64,000 nt of DNA from Pseudomonadota bacterium (GTDB taxonomy: Bacteria; Desulfobacterota; Desulfovibrionia; Desulfovibrionales; Desulfovibrionaceae), in NCBI GenBank assembly GCA_023433925.1, contig JAEYTO010000068.1, positions 1-64,000 on the forward strand. Reading direction: 5' to 3'. The notes under the pieces were generated by a model. It was given only the letters and a program-made list of their open reading frames with translations, was not told where the DNA came from and ran no database searches. Shown one piece after another: positions 35,199 through 44,900 of the stretch. Numbering within the stretch: position 1 is the first letter of the stretch; every line of letters begins with the position of its first letter. Made by a program: the position numbers and the translations under genes.

Positions 35199-36058
35199 GC
35201 GTCTGCGTGTTGCGTGTAGTCATGGAAGCCTTTCCCGCTCTTGCGGCCGAGGACGCCGGCGTCCACCATCTTCCGCAGGAGCGGGCAGGGGCGGAATTTC
35301 GGGTCGTTGTAGCTGGCGTACAGGTTTTCAAGGGACAGCAGGATCGTGTCCAGGCCGATGAGGTCTCCCGTGGCCAGGGGGCCCATGGCGTGGCTGAAGC
35401 AGGACTGGAAGATGCGGTCCACGTCCCTCGGTTCCGCGACCTGATCCTGCACGAGCCAGATCGCCTCGTTGATGGTGAGCATGAGGACCCGGTTGGAGAC
35501 GAAGCCCGGCATGTCGTTCACCACCACGGCCTTCTTCTTCATCTGCTTGAGGAGTTGCCGACCCGCCGCGAGCGTGTCGTCCGAGGTGTGGAAGCCCCTG
35601 ATGACCTCCACGACCGGCTTGAGCGGCACGGGATTCATGAAGTGCATGCCCAGCACGCGGTCGGGCCGCCGTGTCCAGGAGCCGATCCTGGTGATGGAGA
35701 TGACGGAGGTGTTGGCGGCAAGGCGGACTTCCTGCCTGCATATGGCGTCCAGGGCGGGATATACCTGCCGCTTGAGGTCCTCGCGCTCCGTGATGTTCTC
35801 CACCACGAAGTCCGCCTCGGCGAGCGCGTCGAGCCGCGTGCCGGTGCTGATACGGGCCATGGCCGCCTGAAGGTCGGCCACTTCCTTGCCGAAGAGGCCG
35901 TGCATGCGCAGCCCGGTCTCGATGTCCTTCCGGGCCGCCGCGAGGGTGGCCTCATCCACGTCGATCAGCAGCACGTCCATGCCGTGCATGGCAAGGGCCT
36001 GGCTCATGCCCCGGCCCATCACTCCCGCGCCGACGACGCCAATCTTCTGATAGGTCAT
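35195..36058 (-). CDS. 3-hydroxyacyl-CoA dehydrogenase-like enzyme (FkbK-like)
   Basis: 287 aa. Rossmann motif GVVGAGVMGRG (about 7-17), the dinucleotide acid in LLIDVDE, then MHFMNPVPLKPVVEVI and the C-terminal domain (MPGFVSNRVLMLTINEAIWL). In the cassette it oxidises the free hydroxyl end of glyceryl-ACP. It is the first gene of the biosynthetic operon on this strand; AGGA/AGGAA lies just ahead of the ATG, and the promoter must be in 36059-36789. No O-methyltransferase (FkbG) accompanies the set in this window, so the unit should remain hydroxymalonyl. Confidence 0.92.
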   Translation of the reverse strand: MTYQKIGVVGAGVMGRGMSQALAMHGMDVLLIDVDEATLAAARKDIETGLRMHGLFGKEVADLQAAMARISTGTRLDALAEADFVVENITEREDLKRQVYPALDAICRQEVRLAANTSVISITRIGSWTRRPDRVLGMHFMNPVPLKPVVEVIRGFHTSDDTLAAGRQLLKQMKKKAVVVNDMPGFVSNRVLMLTINEAIWLVQDQVAEPRDVDRIFQSCFSHAMGPLATGDLIGLDTILLSLENLYASYNDPKFRPCPLLRKMVDAGVLGRKSGKGFHDYTQHADA

Positions 36059-36789
36059 TTCCTGTCCTTCGGCGTTTCACCGTATCGCCGCTGCGAACGC
36101 TCCCGGGCGCCGTGCTCGCCAAGCCTCGGGAGCGCCGTCGTTCGGGCGGCGGGGCCGATGAGAGTGCTGATCGCGGTATGCGGCGCCAGTTCTCGTCTTG
36201 CTCGAGATTGCTGAAATAAATCTTTCGCAGAGGCGACAGTGATACAAAGCGAATCGACTATTTGCTTCATGGGGCAAAGTATTCAGTGCAAGCTGCAAGT
36301 AACCACGTTCAGGCGTGTGCCCTGTTTCAGCAAGGGGCATGAAAACGAAGAGCCGCTGCGCCGCGTCAAGGGCCACTGGAGCGTCTTCCATTCGCTCGCA
36401 AGCGTCGGAGGTGGGCGGCGTTCACTGCCTGATTTATTCAGGAGCGATTGGCGCATAGCGTGCGAGTCGTGCTCGCCATGGGAGCAAAGCATTTGGACTA
36501 ATTGATTCGGCTTGCTGACGGCCTTCTTTTTCATAGCATTGCATCAATAAAAATGGCAAGCTGTTGGTGCTCGGTAAGTCGCTGCGATCGAGAGCCGGAC
36601 CTGATCGCGGCCGAACTGTCCGGGTGCTGACGTTGAATGCCGTTGAACGCGTGGATGACTTGCGCACGTCGCGCTCCGCATCGGCCCGCGCGGGAAAGGG
36701 GCGGGCGAGCATGGCTTGCGCCGGTGTTCTCCGGACGGGTATGCCCATCCGGCGATGTGGAACGTGAACCAGATGAGGAGGAGCCGCCC
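36059..36789. other. Divergent region between the two arms of the cluster
   Basis: No supported gene. The part 36190-36300 and 36420-36560 are lower in GC than the flanks and should hold the promoter of the PKS operon (minus) and of the DUF697 gene (plus). I could not fix boxes. Several short overlapping frames here are GC-skew artefacts. Confidence 0.4.
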
Positions 36790-37359
36790 ATGCCGAAGGA
36801 ATCGCCCAAGAATGAAAGCAGCGTGAAAAGTGATCTGCCGGCCCAGGCCGAAGCCGAGCAGGGAGTCGCCGCGGCCATGCCGAGCCAGCAGGAGATCGAC
36901 GCCATCATCCGCAAGCGGACGCACGCCGCGCTCGCCATCGGCCTCGTGCCCGTGCCGCTCATCGATCTCGCGGCGCTCTCGGCCTTGCAGACCGAGATGC
37001 TCTACAGGCTCTCCGTGGCATACAACCTGCCGTTCTCCCAGGAATGGGCCAAGAAGACCGTGGGCCTCGTCACCGCCACGGTCCTGCCCGGCATGTTCAC
37101 GCCCAGCCTGCGCAACCTCGCGCGCTACATTCCCGTCATCGGCTTCGGCCTCGGCGTGGTGAGCATGTCCCTGGCCAGCGCCGGCGCGACCTACGCGCTC
37201 GGTCACGCCTTCGCGCGGCACTTCGCCTCCGGCGGGACCTTCCTGACCTGCGATCTGGCCAAGATCAAGGAGGAGGTCAAATCCACCTACGCCGGCAGTG
37301 TGGAAAAGGTGAAGAGCTGGAGCAAGAAGGAGCCGGCGACCGCCGAGGCGGCCAGCTGA
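36790..37359 (+). CDS. DUF697 (YcjF-like) membrane-associated protein
   Basis: 189 aa. A charged, Gln-rich N-terminus (1-45) is followed by a hydrophobic Ala/Leu-rich domain (IIRKRTHAALAIGLVPVPLI; ALSALQTEMLYRLSVAYNLP; PVIGFGLGVVSMSLASAGAT) that matches DUF697, often paired with small GTPases, and a Lys-rich tail. AGGAGG lies 10-15 bases ahead of the chosen ATG; the longer in-frame start is rejected. No GTPase partner is nearby. It sits between the divergent arms of the cluster, with no evident link to biosynthesis. Confidence 0.8.
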   Translation: MPKESPKNESSVKSDLPAQAEAEQGVAAAMPSQQEIDAIIRKRTHAALAIGLVPVPLIDLAALSALQTEMLYRLSVAYNLPFSQEWAKKTVGLVTATVLPGMFTPSLRNLARYIPVIGFGLGVVSMSLASAGATYALGHAFARHFASGGTFLTCDLAKIKEEVKSTYAGSVEKVKSWSKKEPATAEAAS

Positions 37360-37887
37360 TGCGATGTGAATGGTCCTGGTGAACGCCGCGTGGGACGGTC
37401 ACGGCCGCCCGCGCGGCATTCGCCTTTGAGGCGGGCGCAGGGGAAGCATCTGTCGGGAGCGTCGTCCTCTTGTCAGCCCGGCAGAGCGCCTTCCGGCGTT
37501 TCGTGAAATCCGAAGCCTTCTGTTTTCGCCGATTTCGGCGGTGATCGCCTGGTACCCAAAGCATCTTCCGTCAAGCCGGAGCGGAGCGTGGCTGTCCGGG
37601 ATGGCTCCTTCGGTTCCTGTCGCCACCGAGCCAGGACGATATGCCGTGAAGCGGCATCCCGGCATCGGGTCTTGTCTTGCGTGGTGCTCCAGGCCTCGTG
37701 CCGCCATGATAGCTCATGGCCTGGCCCTCGGCTGGAGCGGCCGGGCCGGCAAGGAATCTTCGGGCGGGCGCCGCTTCCGTCCACATCCTGTTCACGCCCC
37801 TGCCACGGCTGTCGCCCGCGATGGCCACGCCATGGCGGATGAGGCGTGGCATTGCGCCAGGACGTGCTTTCCTCACGGAGGACGATG
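37360..37887. other. Gap before the autotransporter
   Basis: About 530 bases without a gene I can support. Overlapping short frames on both strands lack ribosome sites and family matches. No terminator with a U-tract or clear promoter was seen. Confidence 0.4.
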
Positions 37888-40800
37888 ATGTTGTCAGGCC
37901 AATTCCATGCCGTCGCGTCTTGCGCCGGCGCGGGCCGATCGCCTTTTCTCCATTGCGTGGCCATCCTGTGCGCCTTCCTCGCCGTGGCCGGTGCGGGAGA
38001 GGCCCGCGCGGACATGCCTGATGCGGGGCAGCGGGCGGCCCTGGAGGCCGTCGCGGCCGCGAGGAAAGCGCAGACGGGCTTCGCCTACGGCATGGGTCTG
38101 ATCGATGCCGCCGGAATGACGCACTTCTACGACAACGGGATCGGCCCGACCGACCTGGTGCGCATCGGCAGCCAAAGCAAGACCTTCGCGGGCACTGTAG
38201 TGCTTCGTCTGGTGGAAAGCGGCGCATTCTCCCTGGACGACACGCTCGGCGAGGTGGTCGCCAGGCATGGCGTCGATCTGGGAGCCGCCTTGCCGGCCGG
38301 GGCGGATAGCATCACCATCGCCCAGCTGCTCAACATGTCCTCGGGCATCCCCAACTATCTCGGGCAGCCGGTGACCGTCGCGGGGACCACGAAGACGCTC
38401 TGGGAACAATGGAAGGACCAGAACTACGGACCCGTGCCCGGCATCGACCACAAGGCCCTGGCCGCGCTCGGCCTGGGCGGCTATCCCGCCGCTTTCGCGC
38501 CGGGGTTCACGGGGGCCTACTCCAACACGAACGCCATCATCCTGTCGCTCATTGCCGAGAAGGTGACCGGCAAGCCCTTCGAGACATTGATAGACGAACT
38601 GACTACCGGCGTGGGCCTCACCGGCACGCGCCTGCCCACGGAATCGTCGCCCGCCGGCCTGCTGCCCGGCATGGAGAGCGGCAGCGCCATCACGAACATG
38701 GACGCGACCATACCATGGACATCCGGCTCCATCGTCAGCACCGTCGAGGACCAGCTTTACTGGCTGCGGGCGCTTACGCAGAACAAGACCAAGAGCGACG
38801 GCGAACTGCTCACGCCCGAGATGTTCGCCAAGCGTTTCGATCTCGCGAACTCGAGCACGTTCATCATGGGCGGCCTGCCGGTCCAGTACGGCTACAACGT
38901 GCTGACCATCGACATGAACCCTTTCGGCGTTCCCTTGACCCTGGTGGGTCACGGCGGAAGCATCGCCGGCTATAGCTCCTTCTCCGCCTGGTGCGAGGAG
39001 CTGAATTTCGGCATCGTCACGAACGCGGCGGTCGGTTCGGGCATCGACACATTCGGCAACTACACGAACATCGCCTCGGAAACGCTGCTCATGAACGCCA
39101 TGAAGGCCTTGGAGCGCACCAACCGTGGCGATCACCTGGCAGGCGTGTCTCCCGGAACGTTAAGCTACGGTGCCGCCGGCGGATACTACTTCACGTCGGG
39201 GCAGACGCTCACCGGTGATACGACCATCGCGGCCAGCGGCGCGCAGACAGTGTTCCTCGACCTGGAGAACCCCGCGACCATCCTGATGACCATCGACCCG
39301 ACACTGACCGGATATCTGTCGGGAAACTCCACCACGCCGAAGACGCATATTGCGACAGGCTCCAACACCCTCACCCTTGCGCCGGGAGCCCGTGTCGAAG
39401 GTTACGGCGCCTACGCAACGCTCGTCGATGTCAACGCGGCCGGCGGTAAGCTCGTGAACAACGGCGAGTTGGCCTTCTACGGGCCGAACTCCACGGCCGT
39501 GTCCCTGGACGCGGCCAGCACGTACGAAAGCGCGGATAATTCCCTGATCTACGTGCAGGGCGGGGGCGGCGTGGCCCTGGATCTGGATGGCTACATCTCG
39601 CCCACTGCCATCCAGGGCGCAATCCAGACTTTGGGTAACAGCACGGCCGTGGCGGCGACGAACGGCGCGAACGCCCAATTCGAGAACGCGACCGTCGATG
39701 TGTACGCCACGGGCTTGGCCATGGATTCCAGCTTCAAGACAACGGACCCCGACAAGTACAGGCATACGGCCGTGCAGGCTCAATCGGGCTCCACGCTCGA
39801 CTTCCGGAGCAGCAGCATTCTCATCGACGCCGAAAGGCCCTGGGACGGTGTGGCCTATCCCGTGGGCGTCCCGGTGTTGGACTTTCCCGCCATGCCGGGA
39901 GTGCTGACCACGGCCGTGCGCATGGACTCGTCCACCGTGAGCGCGGAGGATACCTTCATCGCCGGGCCTGGATACGGGGTCGTGCTTGAGGGAAGCGGGC
40001 TTAACAGGTTCACCCTGACCGGCTCTGGGTCGTTGCTGCGGGGCGGGCTTGCGGCGTTCAAGCAGACCGGGGGCACGACGGATATCACGGTCAGCGGGGG
40101 GGCCACGGTGGTGGGGCGCTGGAACCTTCTGGGGACCGGCAACAGCCTTACCCTGGGCGATGCCCGCCTGCTCGTGGCGCTGGATGAAAACGCCCCGGCG
40201 GCCCACATAGCCAATGCCGGCGCGGTGACGCTCGGCGCCGGGACAAGGACGACGGTCCTTCCCGTCTCCAGCGGTCTCCTGGCCGATGACAGCTTCCTGC
40301 TGATGAGCGGCGTCACGTCGTTCACAGGCGATGCCGATCAGATCGTCGTGCAGGATGTCGGCGGCATGTACCGCCCCATCACGTTTTCGACGGCTTACGC
40401 CGACGCGAGCGACAGCGTGACGCTGACCGCCGCGCGCGACTGGTCCTATTATCGAAACAGCGGCATCGAGAACGGCAGCCTGGCCGGCCTGCTGGACCAT
40501 CTGCCGTCGGTACAGAGCAGCCTTTCCCCCTCCGTCCGCCAATTGGTGCAGTACATGGATTCCAGCGCCGCCCCGAGGAGTGACGCGGGTCGTTTGCAAC
40601 CCCACACCCTGCACGGCATCGCGCTTTCCGAGCTGCGCCATGCCGGCAATACGCGCCGCTTCGCCGCCGAGCCCGTATCCCGGCCAGGCGACGCCGCCAC
40701 GGCCCAGGACCAGACGCAAGCCCAGGCCCAGGCGCAGGTCCAGGCGTGGCATGCCTTTGGCGGGGTATTCGGGAATCACGCAAGGCAGGACGCCTCCGGC

Positions 40801-41622
40801 GAGGACCCCTTCGGGTACACCATCGACGGCCAAGGCGCTCTTGTCGGCATGGGCAAGCGCCTGGGGGATGACGTGAGCCTTGGGGCGTTTCTCGGCTACA
40901 GCTCTCAAGAGCAGGAGTACAAGAAGGGTTACGGACGTATCCGGGATACCATCACTCGCGTGGGCCCCTTCGCGGACATCCGCACGCCCCTTGTGGACGT
41001 GTTCGCCTCCACCTCGGGGGGCTTTCACGAGGTGGACAGCCGTCGCGAGCTGCGATTCTCGTCCTGGAGCGAAACCAACGACGCCGACTACCGGGCCTGG
41101 GACGTGCTTTCGTATCTGTCCCTGTCCAAGGATGTGGATGTCTCGGTGCTGCGCGTCACTCCCAGGGTGGAGGCGGCGCACGTGTACCTGCGAGCCGACT
41201 CGTACACGGAGAAGACAGGCGCGAAAGACCCGTGGATGTTCGGCCAGGACGCCTCGGGCGTCCTTGATGTGGATGACGCGACCTATCAATACCTTGCGTC
41301 CAACACGAGCCTTGAGGTCGGGTACGACATCACCGGCGCGCTGGGTGTCGTATCGCTGAGCGCGGGGGCGGGCTGGTGGCGTCAGTGGCTCGGCGACAGG
41401 CCCGAGGTCGACGCGGCGTTCGTCGGCGGAGGCGGCGACACCTTCGCCACCATGGGCGCGCGCACCGATGACGACATGCTGCTGCTGAAAGCCGGGACGT
41501 CCTGGGACACCAAAAGCAAGACCAACAGCGATGTGCGTCTGGCCCTGAATTTTGAACAGTATATTGGCGAGACCGCCCGCGACATCAGCGTGGCCTCATT
41601 CACATTGGGAGTGGCGTTCTAA
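37888..41622 (+). CDS. Autotransporter carrying an S12 (class C beta-lactamase fold) serine hydrolase
   Basis: 1244 aa. GGAGG lies 6 bases before the second of two adjacent ATGs, chosen as start. A long signal peptide (CVAILCAFLAVAGAGEARA, cleavage near 41) is followed by the S12 domain (about 45-420). The nucleophile motif is SQSK (Ser95, Lys98), the second motif YSN (Tyr211) and a later HGGS. The family includes D-Ala-D-Ala carboxypeptidases, D-aminopeptidases, esterases and prodrug-cleaving peptidases such as ClbP. Residues 430-930 are Gly/Thr-rich with beta-helix character; from about 960 to the terminal Phe (SVASFTLGVAF) there is a 12-strand autotransporter barrel. It is thus an outer-surface hydrolase. 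Its place inside the cluster suggests product processing, activation or self-protection. Confidence 0.88.
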   Translation: MLSGQFHAVASCAGAGRSPFLHCVAILCAFLAVAGAGEARADMPDAGQRAALEAVAAARKAQTGFAYGMGLIDAAGMTHFYDNGIGPTDLVRIGSQSKTFAGTVVLRLVESGAFSLDDTLGEVVARHGVDLGAALPAGADSITIAQLLNMSSGIPNYLGQPVTVAGTTKTLWEQWKDQNYGPVPGIDHKALAALGLGGYPAAFAPGFTGAYSNTNAIILSLIAEKVTGKPFETLIDELTTGVGLTGTRLPTESSPAGLLPGMESGSAITNMDATIPWTSGSIVSTVEDQLYWLRALTQNKTKSDGELLTPEMFAKRFDLANSSTFIMGGLPVQYGYNVLTIDMNPFGVPLTLVGHGGSIAGYSSFSAWCEELNFGIVTNAAVGSGIDTFGNYTNIASETLLMNAMKALERTNRGDHLAGVSPGTLSYGAAGGYYFTSGQTLTGDTTIAASGAQTVFLDLENPATILMTIDPTLTGYLSGNSTTPKTHIATGSNTLTLAPGARVEGYGAYATLVDVNAAGGKLVNNGELAFYGPNSTAVSLDAASTYESADNSLIYVQGGGGVALDLDGYISPTAIQGAIQTLGNSTAVAATNGANAQFENATVDVYATGLAMDSSFKTTDPDKYRHTAVQAQSGSTLDFRSSSILIDAERPWDGVAYPVGVPVLDFPAMPGVLTTAVRMDSSTVSAEDTFIAGPGYGVVLEGSGLNRFTLTGSGSLLRGGLAAFKQTGGTTDITVSGGATVVGRWNLLGTGNSLTLGDARLLVALDENAPAAHIANAGAVTLGAGTRTTVLPVSSGLLADDSFLLMSGVTSFTGDADQIVVQDVGGMYRPITFSTAYADASDSVTLTAARDWSYYRNSGIENGSLAGLLDHLPSVQSSLSPSVRQLVQYMDSSAAPRSDAGRLQPHTLHGIALSELRHAGNTRRFAAEPVSRPGDAATAQDQTQAQAQAQVQAWHAFGGVFGNHARQDASGEDPFGYTIDGQGALVGMGKRLGDDVSLGAFLGYSSQEQEYKKGYGRIRDTITRVGPFADIRTPLVDVFASTSGGFHEVDSRRELRFSSWSETNDADYRAWDVLSYLSLSKDVDVSVLRVTPRVEAAHVYLRADSYTEKTGAKDPWMFGQDASGVLDVDDATYQYLASNTSLEVGYDITGALGVVSLSAGAGWWRQWLGDRPEVDAAFVGGGGDTFATMGARTDDDMLLLKAGTSWDTKSKTNSDVRLALNFEQYIGETARDISVASFTLGVAF

Positions 41623-41753
41623 GGGCCTGGGCCGCAAACGCGGGCCACGACCTGGGCGCGAGCCTTCGCCGGCCGCCCTGGTGTGTCATGAACCACTTCG
41701 TAAGCGGCTGAAACGCCCCAAGAACCCATCGTCGAGCGTACATATGTTTCATT

Positions 41754-41769
41754 TGTGATTACGATCACT
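41754..41769 (+). promoter_or_regulatory. CRP/FNR-family operator-like palindrome
   Basis: TGTGATTACGATCACT matches the TGTGA-N6-TCACA pattern of CRP/FNR-family regulators in 9 of 10 conserved positions; the core GTGAT-TACG-ATCAC is perfectly symmetric. It lies about 155 bases ahead of the NRPS start. Confidence 0.5.
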
Positions 41770-41855
41770 TGGCGGTGAGTTCATAACAGCCTCCAGTTCG
41801 AGCTTCATTGGCGGGTTCAGGCCTTGCAACTTATGTCTTTCTCCTGTTTCGGCGT

Positions 41856-41879
41856 GCGGCTTCACGTGCATGAAGCCGC
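41856..41879 (+). promoter_or_regulatory. Hairpin in the NRPS leader
   Basis: GCGGCTTCA and TGAAGCCGC pair perfectly around CGTGCA, ending 45 bases before the NRPS ATG. There is no T-tract after it, so it is more likely an operator or mRNA leader structure than a terminator. Confidence 0.45.
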
Positions 41880-41924
41880 GTCCGACTCATAATTGGCGGA
41901 ACTGTTACACCGAACGAGCGGAAT

Positions 41925-44900
41925 ATGACCTTGGACCGCATCTTCTCCGAGATTCACCAGCTTGCGCACACTGTCTTCGGCATTCCCAAGGACGAGCTGG
42001 ACCCGCACGCGGGCATCCTCGAACTTGGCCTTGATTCGCTCATGATCATCAAGCTGGGGCAGGAGATCGAGCGCCGCTTCGGAGTGGCCCTGGAGGCCCG
42101 CTGGTTTCTGACCGCCATGCCGTCCCTGACCACGCTCGCCGCGCATATTCACGGCCTCATGGGCAATGATGGGAGCGGCGGTGGCGGCGGCGGAAAGCAG
42201 TGCGCCTCGATGCCGTGCGCGGCTCCCGTCCCGGAGCAGGGTCAGTCGTCCGCCAAGCCCGCGCCCGTGGCGGAGCCCCGGCCGGACGCAGCCTCCGAAG
42301 CAGCCGCATCGGCCGCTTCCGCCGCCATGGGCATGCTGGATGGCATATCGGCCCTAGGCTCCGGACTCCCCGGCCTGTCTGCCACCGGGGCCGCCGGGAG
42401 CGTGGCGGGCGCGCCTCGCGACGGGGCGGATGCGCGCAATGCCGAGGCCCTGGCTCTTTTCTCCGCGCAACTGGAAGCCATGCGGCAGATTTTCTCACGG
42501 CAGTTCGAGGCGCTCCAGGCCGTTCTGCCCGGCACTGGGACAGCCTCGCGAGCCAATGCTGCGGACGGGGCGGACGGGGCGACGGCATCCCGACGGCAGG
42601 GCGGAGCCTCGCTGCCGGAGGCTTGGCCGGAAGCGCGGCCCGAGCAGCCGCGCAAGCCGCACATGCGCGGCTTCGTGCTGGAGCCGACTCCCCTGACGTC
42701 CGAGCAGCAGGCCTTCGTGGAACGGCTCGTGGCCGCGCATGTGGCGCGCACGCGCCGTTCCCGCGAGCTTGGCAGGAAGAGCCCTGTCCTGGCCGACTGG
42801 AAGTCCTCCCTGTCCTACCGCCCGGAGCTGCGCGAAGCCGCGTATCCCATCGTTGCGGACACCATGAAGGGAGGCCGTTTCACCGACGTGGACGGCAACG
42901 AATATATCGATATCGCCGTGGGCATGGGCGTGCACTTCCTCGGGCACAACCCGCCGTATGTGGAAGAGGCCATCCGCCGCAGGCTCGAACGCGGCTTCGG
43001 CCTCGGCCCCCAGTGCGACATCACCCAAGAAGCGGCGGAGCGCATCGGCAGGCTCACGGGAATGGAGCGCGTGAGCTTCTGCAACACCGGGTCCGAGGCC
43101 GTCATGTTCGCCCTGCGCCTGGCCAGGGCCAAGACCGGCAAAAGCACCGTCGCCATCTTCTCCGGGTCGTACCACGGCACCTTTGACGGCGTCCTGGCGG
43201 CGGAGGAGGGCGGCCGCCCTCATCCGTCCTCGCCCGGCACGCCCGAGGGCATGGTGCGGGACGTGCTCCTGCTCGACTACGATTCCGAGGCTGCCTTGGC
43301 CAAGCTGGAGGAGTATCGCGACACGCTCGCGGCGGTGCTCGTGGAGCCGGTGCAGAGCAGGCGGCCCGGCCTGCAGCCGCAGACCTTCCTGCGCAGGCTC
43401 CGCCGCTACACGCAAGAACACGGCATCTGCCTGATCTTCGACGAGATGGTCAACGGCTTCCGCATCGCTGCCGGCGGCGCGCAGGCGCATTTCGGCATCC
43501 GGGCCGACATGGCTCTGTATGGCAAGATCATCGGCGGCGGACTGCCCGTGGGCGTGATCGCGGGCAGGAAGGAGTACCTCGACCACATCGACGGCGGGTT
43601 CCTGGGTCAGGATGGCAGGCTTCCCTCCTCCGAGACCATCGTGTTCGGCGGAACCTTCTGCCGTCACCCCCTGAGCATGGAAGGCGTGCGCGCCACGGCG
43701 AGATATCTGGAGCAGCAGGGCCAGGCCCTGTATGCGCGCGCCAACGCAATGACGACCGACCTTGCCGACAGGCTGAACCTCTGGTTTCAGGACAACGAGG
43801 TTCCCCTGCGCCTGACGCACTTCGGCGCGCAGTTCATCTTCGAGAGCCATGGCCCTTACAGCGCCTTTGCCCAGCCCATGGAGCTGCCGCTGTTCTACAT
43901 GCTGCTGCTCCAGCGCGGGGTCTATACATGGGAGCGGCGCACCTGCGGCATATCCACGGAGCATGATGAGGCGGACATGGCCCGCATCGGGCAGGCCGTG
44001 CGCGACAGCGTGACGGCCCTGCGCGAGGGGGGCTTCCCTTTCCGCCTGAAGGCGGGCGCGCCGAGGCTGTTCGAGCCCATGACCCCGACCCAGGAGCGGC
44101 TGTTCGCCATCTTCCAGCGGGAGCACGGGCAGGACGCCTACCACCTGCCCCTGGCTTGGCGCCTGGAAGGCGAGCTGGACGCCGACCTGCTCGAGATCAA
44201 CCTCGGGGAGATCATCAAACGGCACGAGGCGCTGCGCACGGGCTTCCTCCAACTGGACGGCCGGCTGCTGCAGAAGATTCACCCGGAGCCGCCTTTTTTC
44301 CTGGAGCGGCTGGAGCGGGTGGACGCGAGCGCCGACGACACTCCGGATCGGCAGATCGCGGCCTTCATCCGGCCCTTCGAACTGGACAAGCCGCCGCTGC
44401 TCCGGGCGCGCCTGGCCCGTCAGCCGGACGGCGCGCACCTGTTCATGCTGGACGTCCTGCACATCACCGCGGACGGCGCGTCGCTGGGCATCATCCTCGA
44501 CGAGCTGAACACGCTCATGCAAGGCGGCGGCCTCACGACAAAGCCCGTGCCGTTCCGCGAGGCGCACGCGGCTCTGCCCCTCGAAGGCCGGCAGGAGGAC
44601 CTCGACTACTGGACGGAGCGGCTGGCCGACAGCCCGCCCCTTGAGCTGCCCTTCGATCGCCCGGCCGAAGCCGGCTCGCCCGAGGGCGCGCAGCACTGGA
44701 CGGTCATCGGGGCGGACATTCTCGCGGCGGCCAAGGCGGCCTGCAAGACGTACGGCGTCACCTTGAACATGCTCCTGAACGGCGTGTACGTCATTTTCCT
44801 GCACGGCCTCACGGGCGGCCGGCGCTTCTGCGTGGGCATGGCCGATGGCGGGCGCTTCGGCCCCAAGGCCGGGCAGGCCGTGGGCATGTTCGTCAACACC

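Larger units (their letters stand above)
41623..41924 (+). other. NRPS upstream region
   Basis: About 300 bases with no gene. It holds a CRP/FNR-like palindrome (41754-41769) and a leader hairpin (41856-41879), listed separately. No clear terminator for the autotransporter gene is present, so readthrough into the NRPS is possible. Confidence 0.5.

Noticed and set aside
39160..41289. 709-aa frame on the minus strand opposite the autotransporter
   Set aside because: Antisense to a protein with clear signal, catalytic and barrel motifs; no own start signals.
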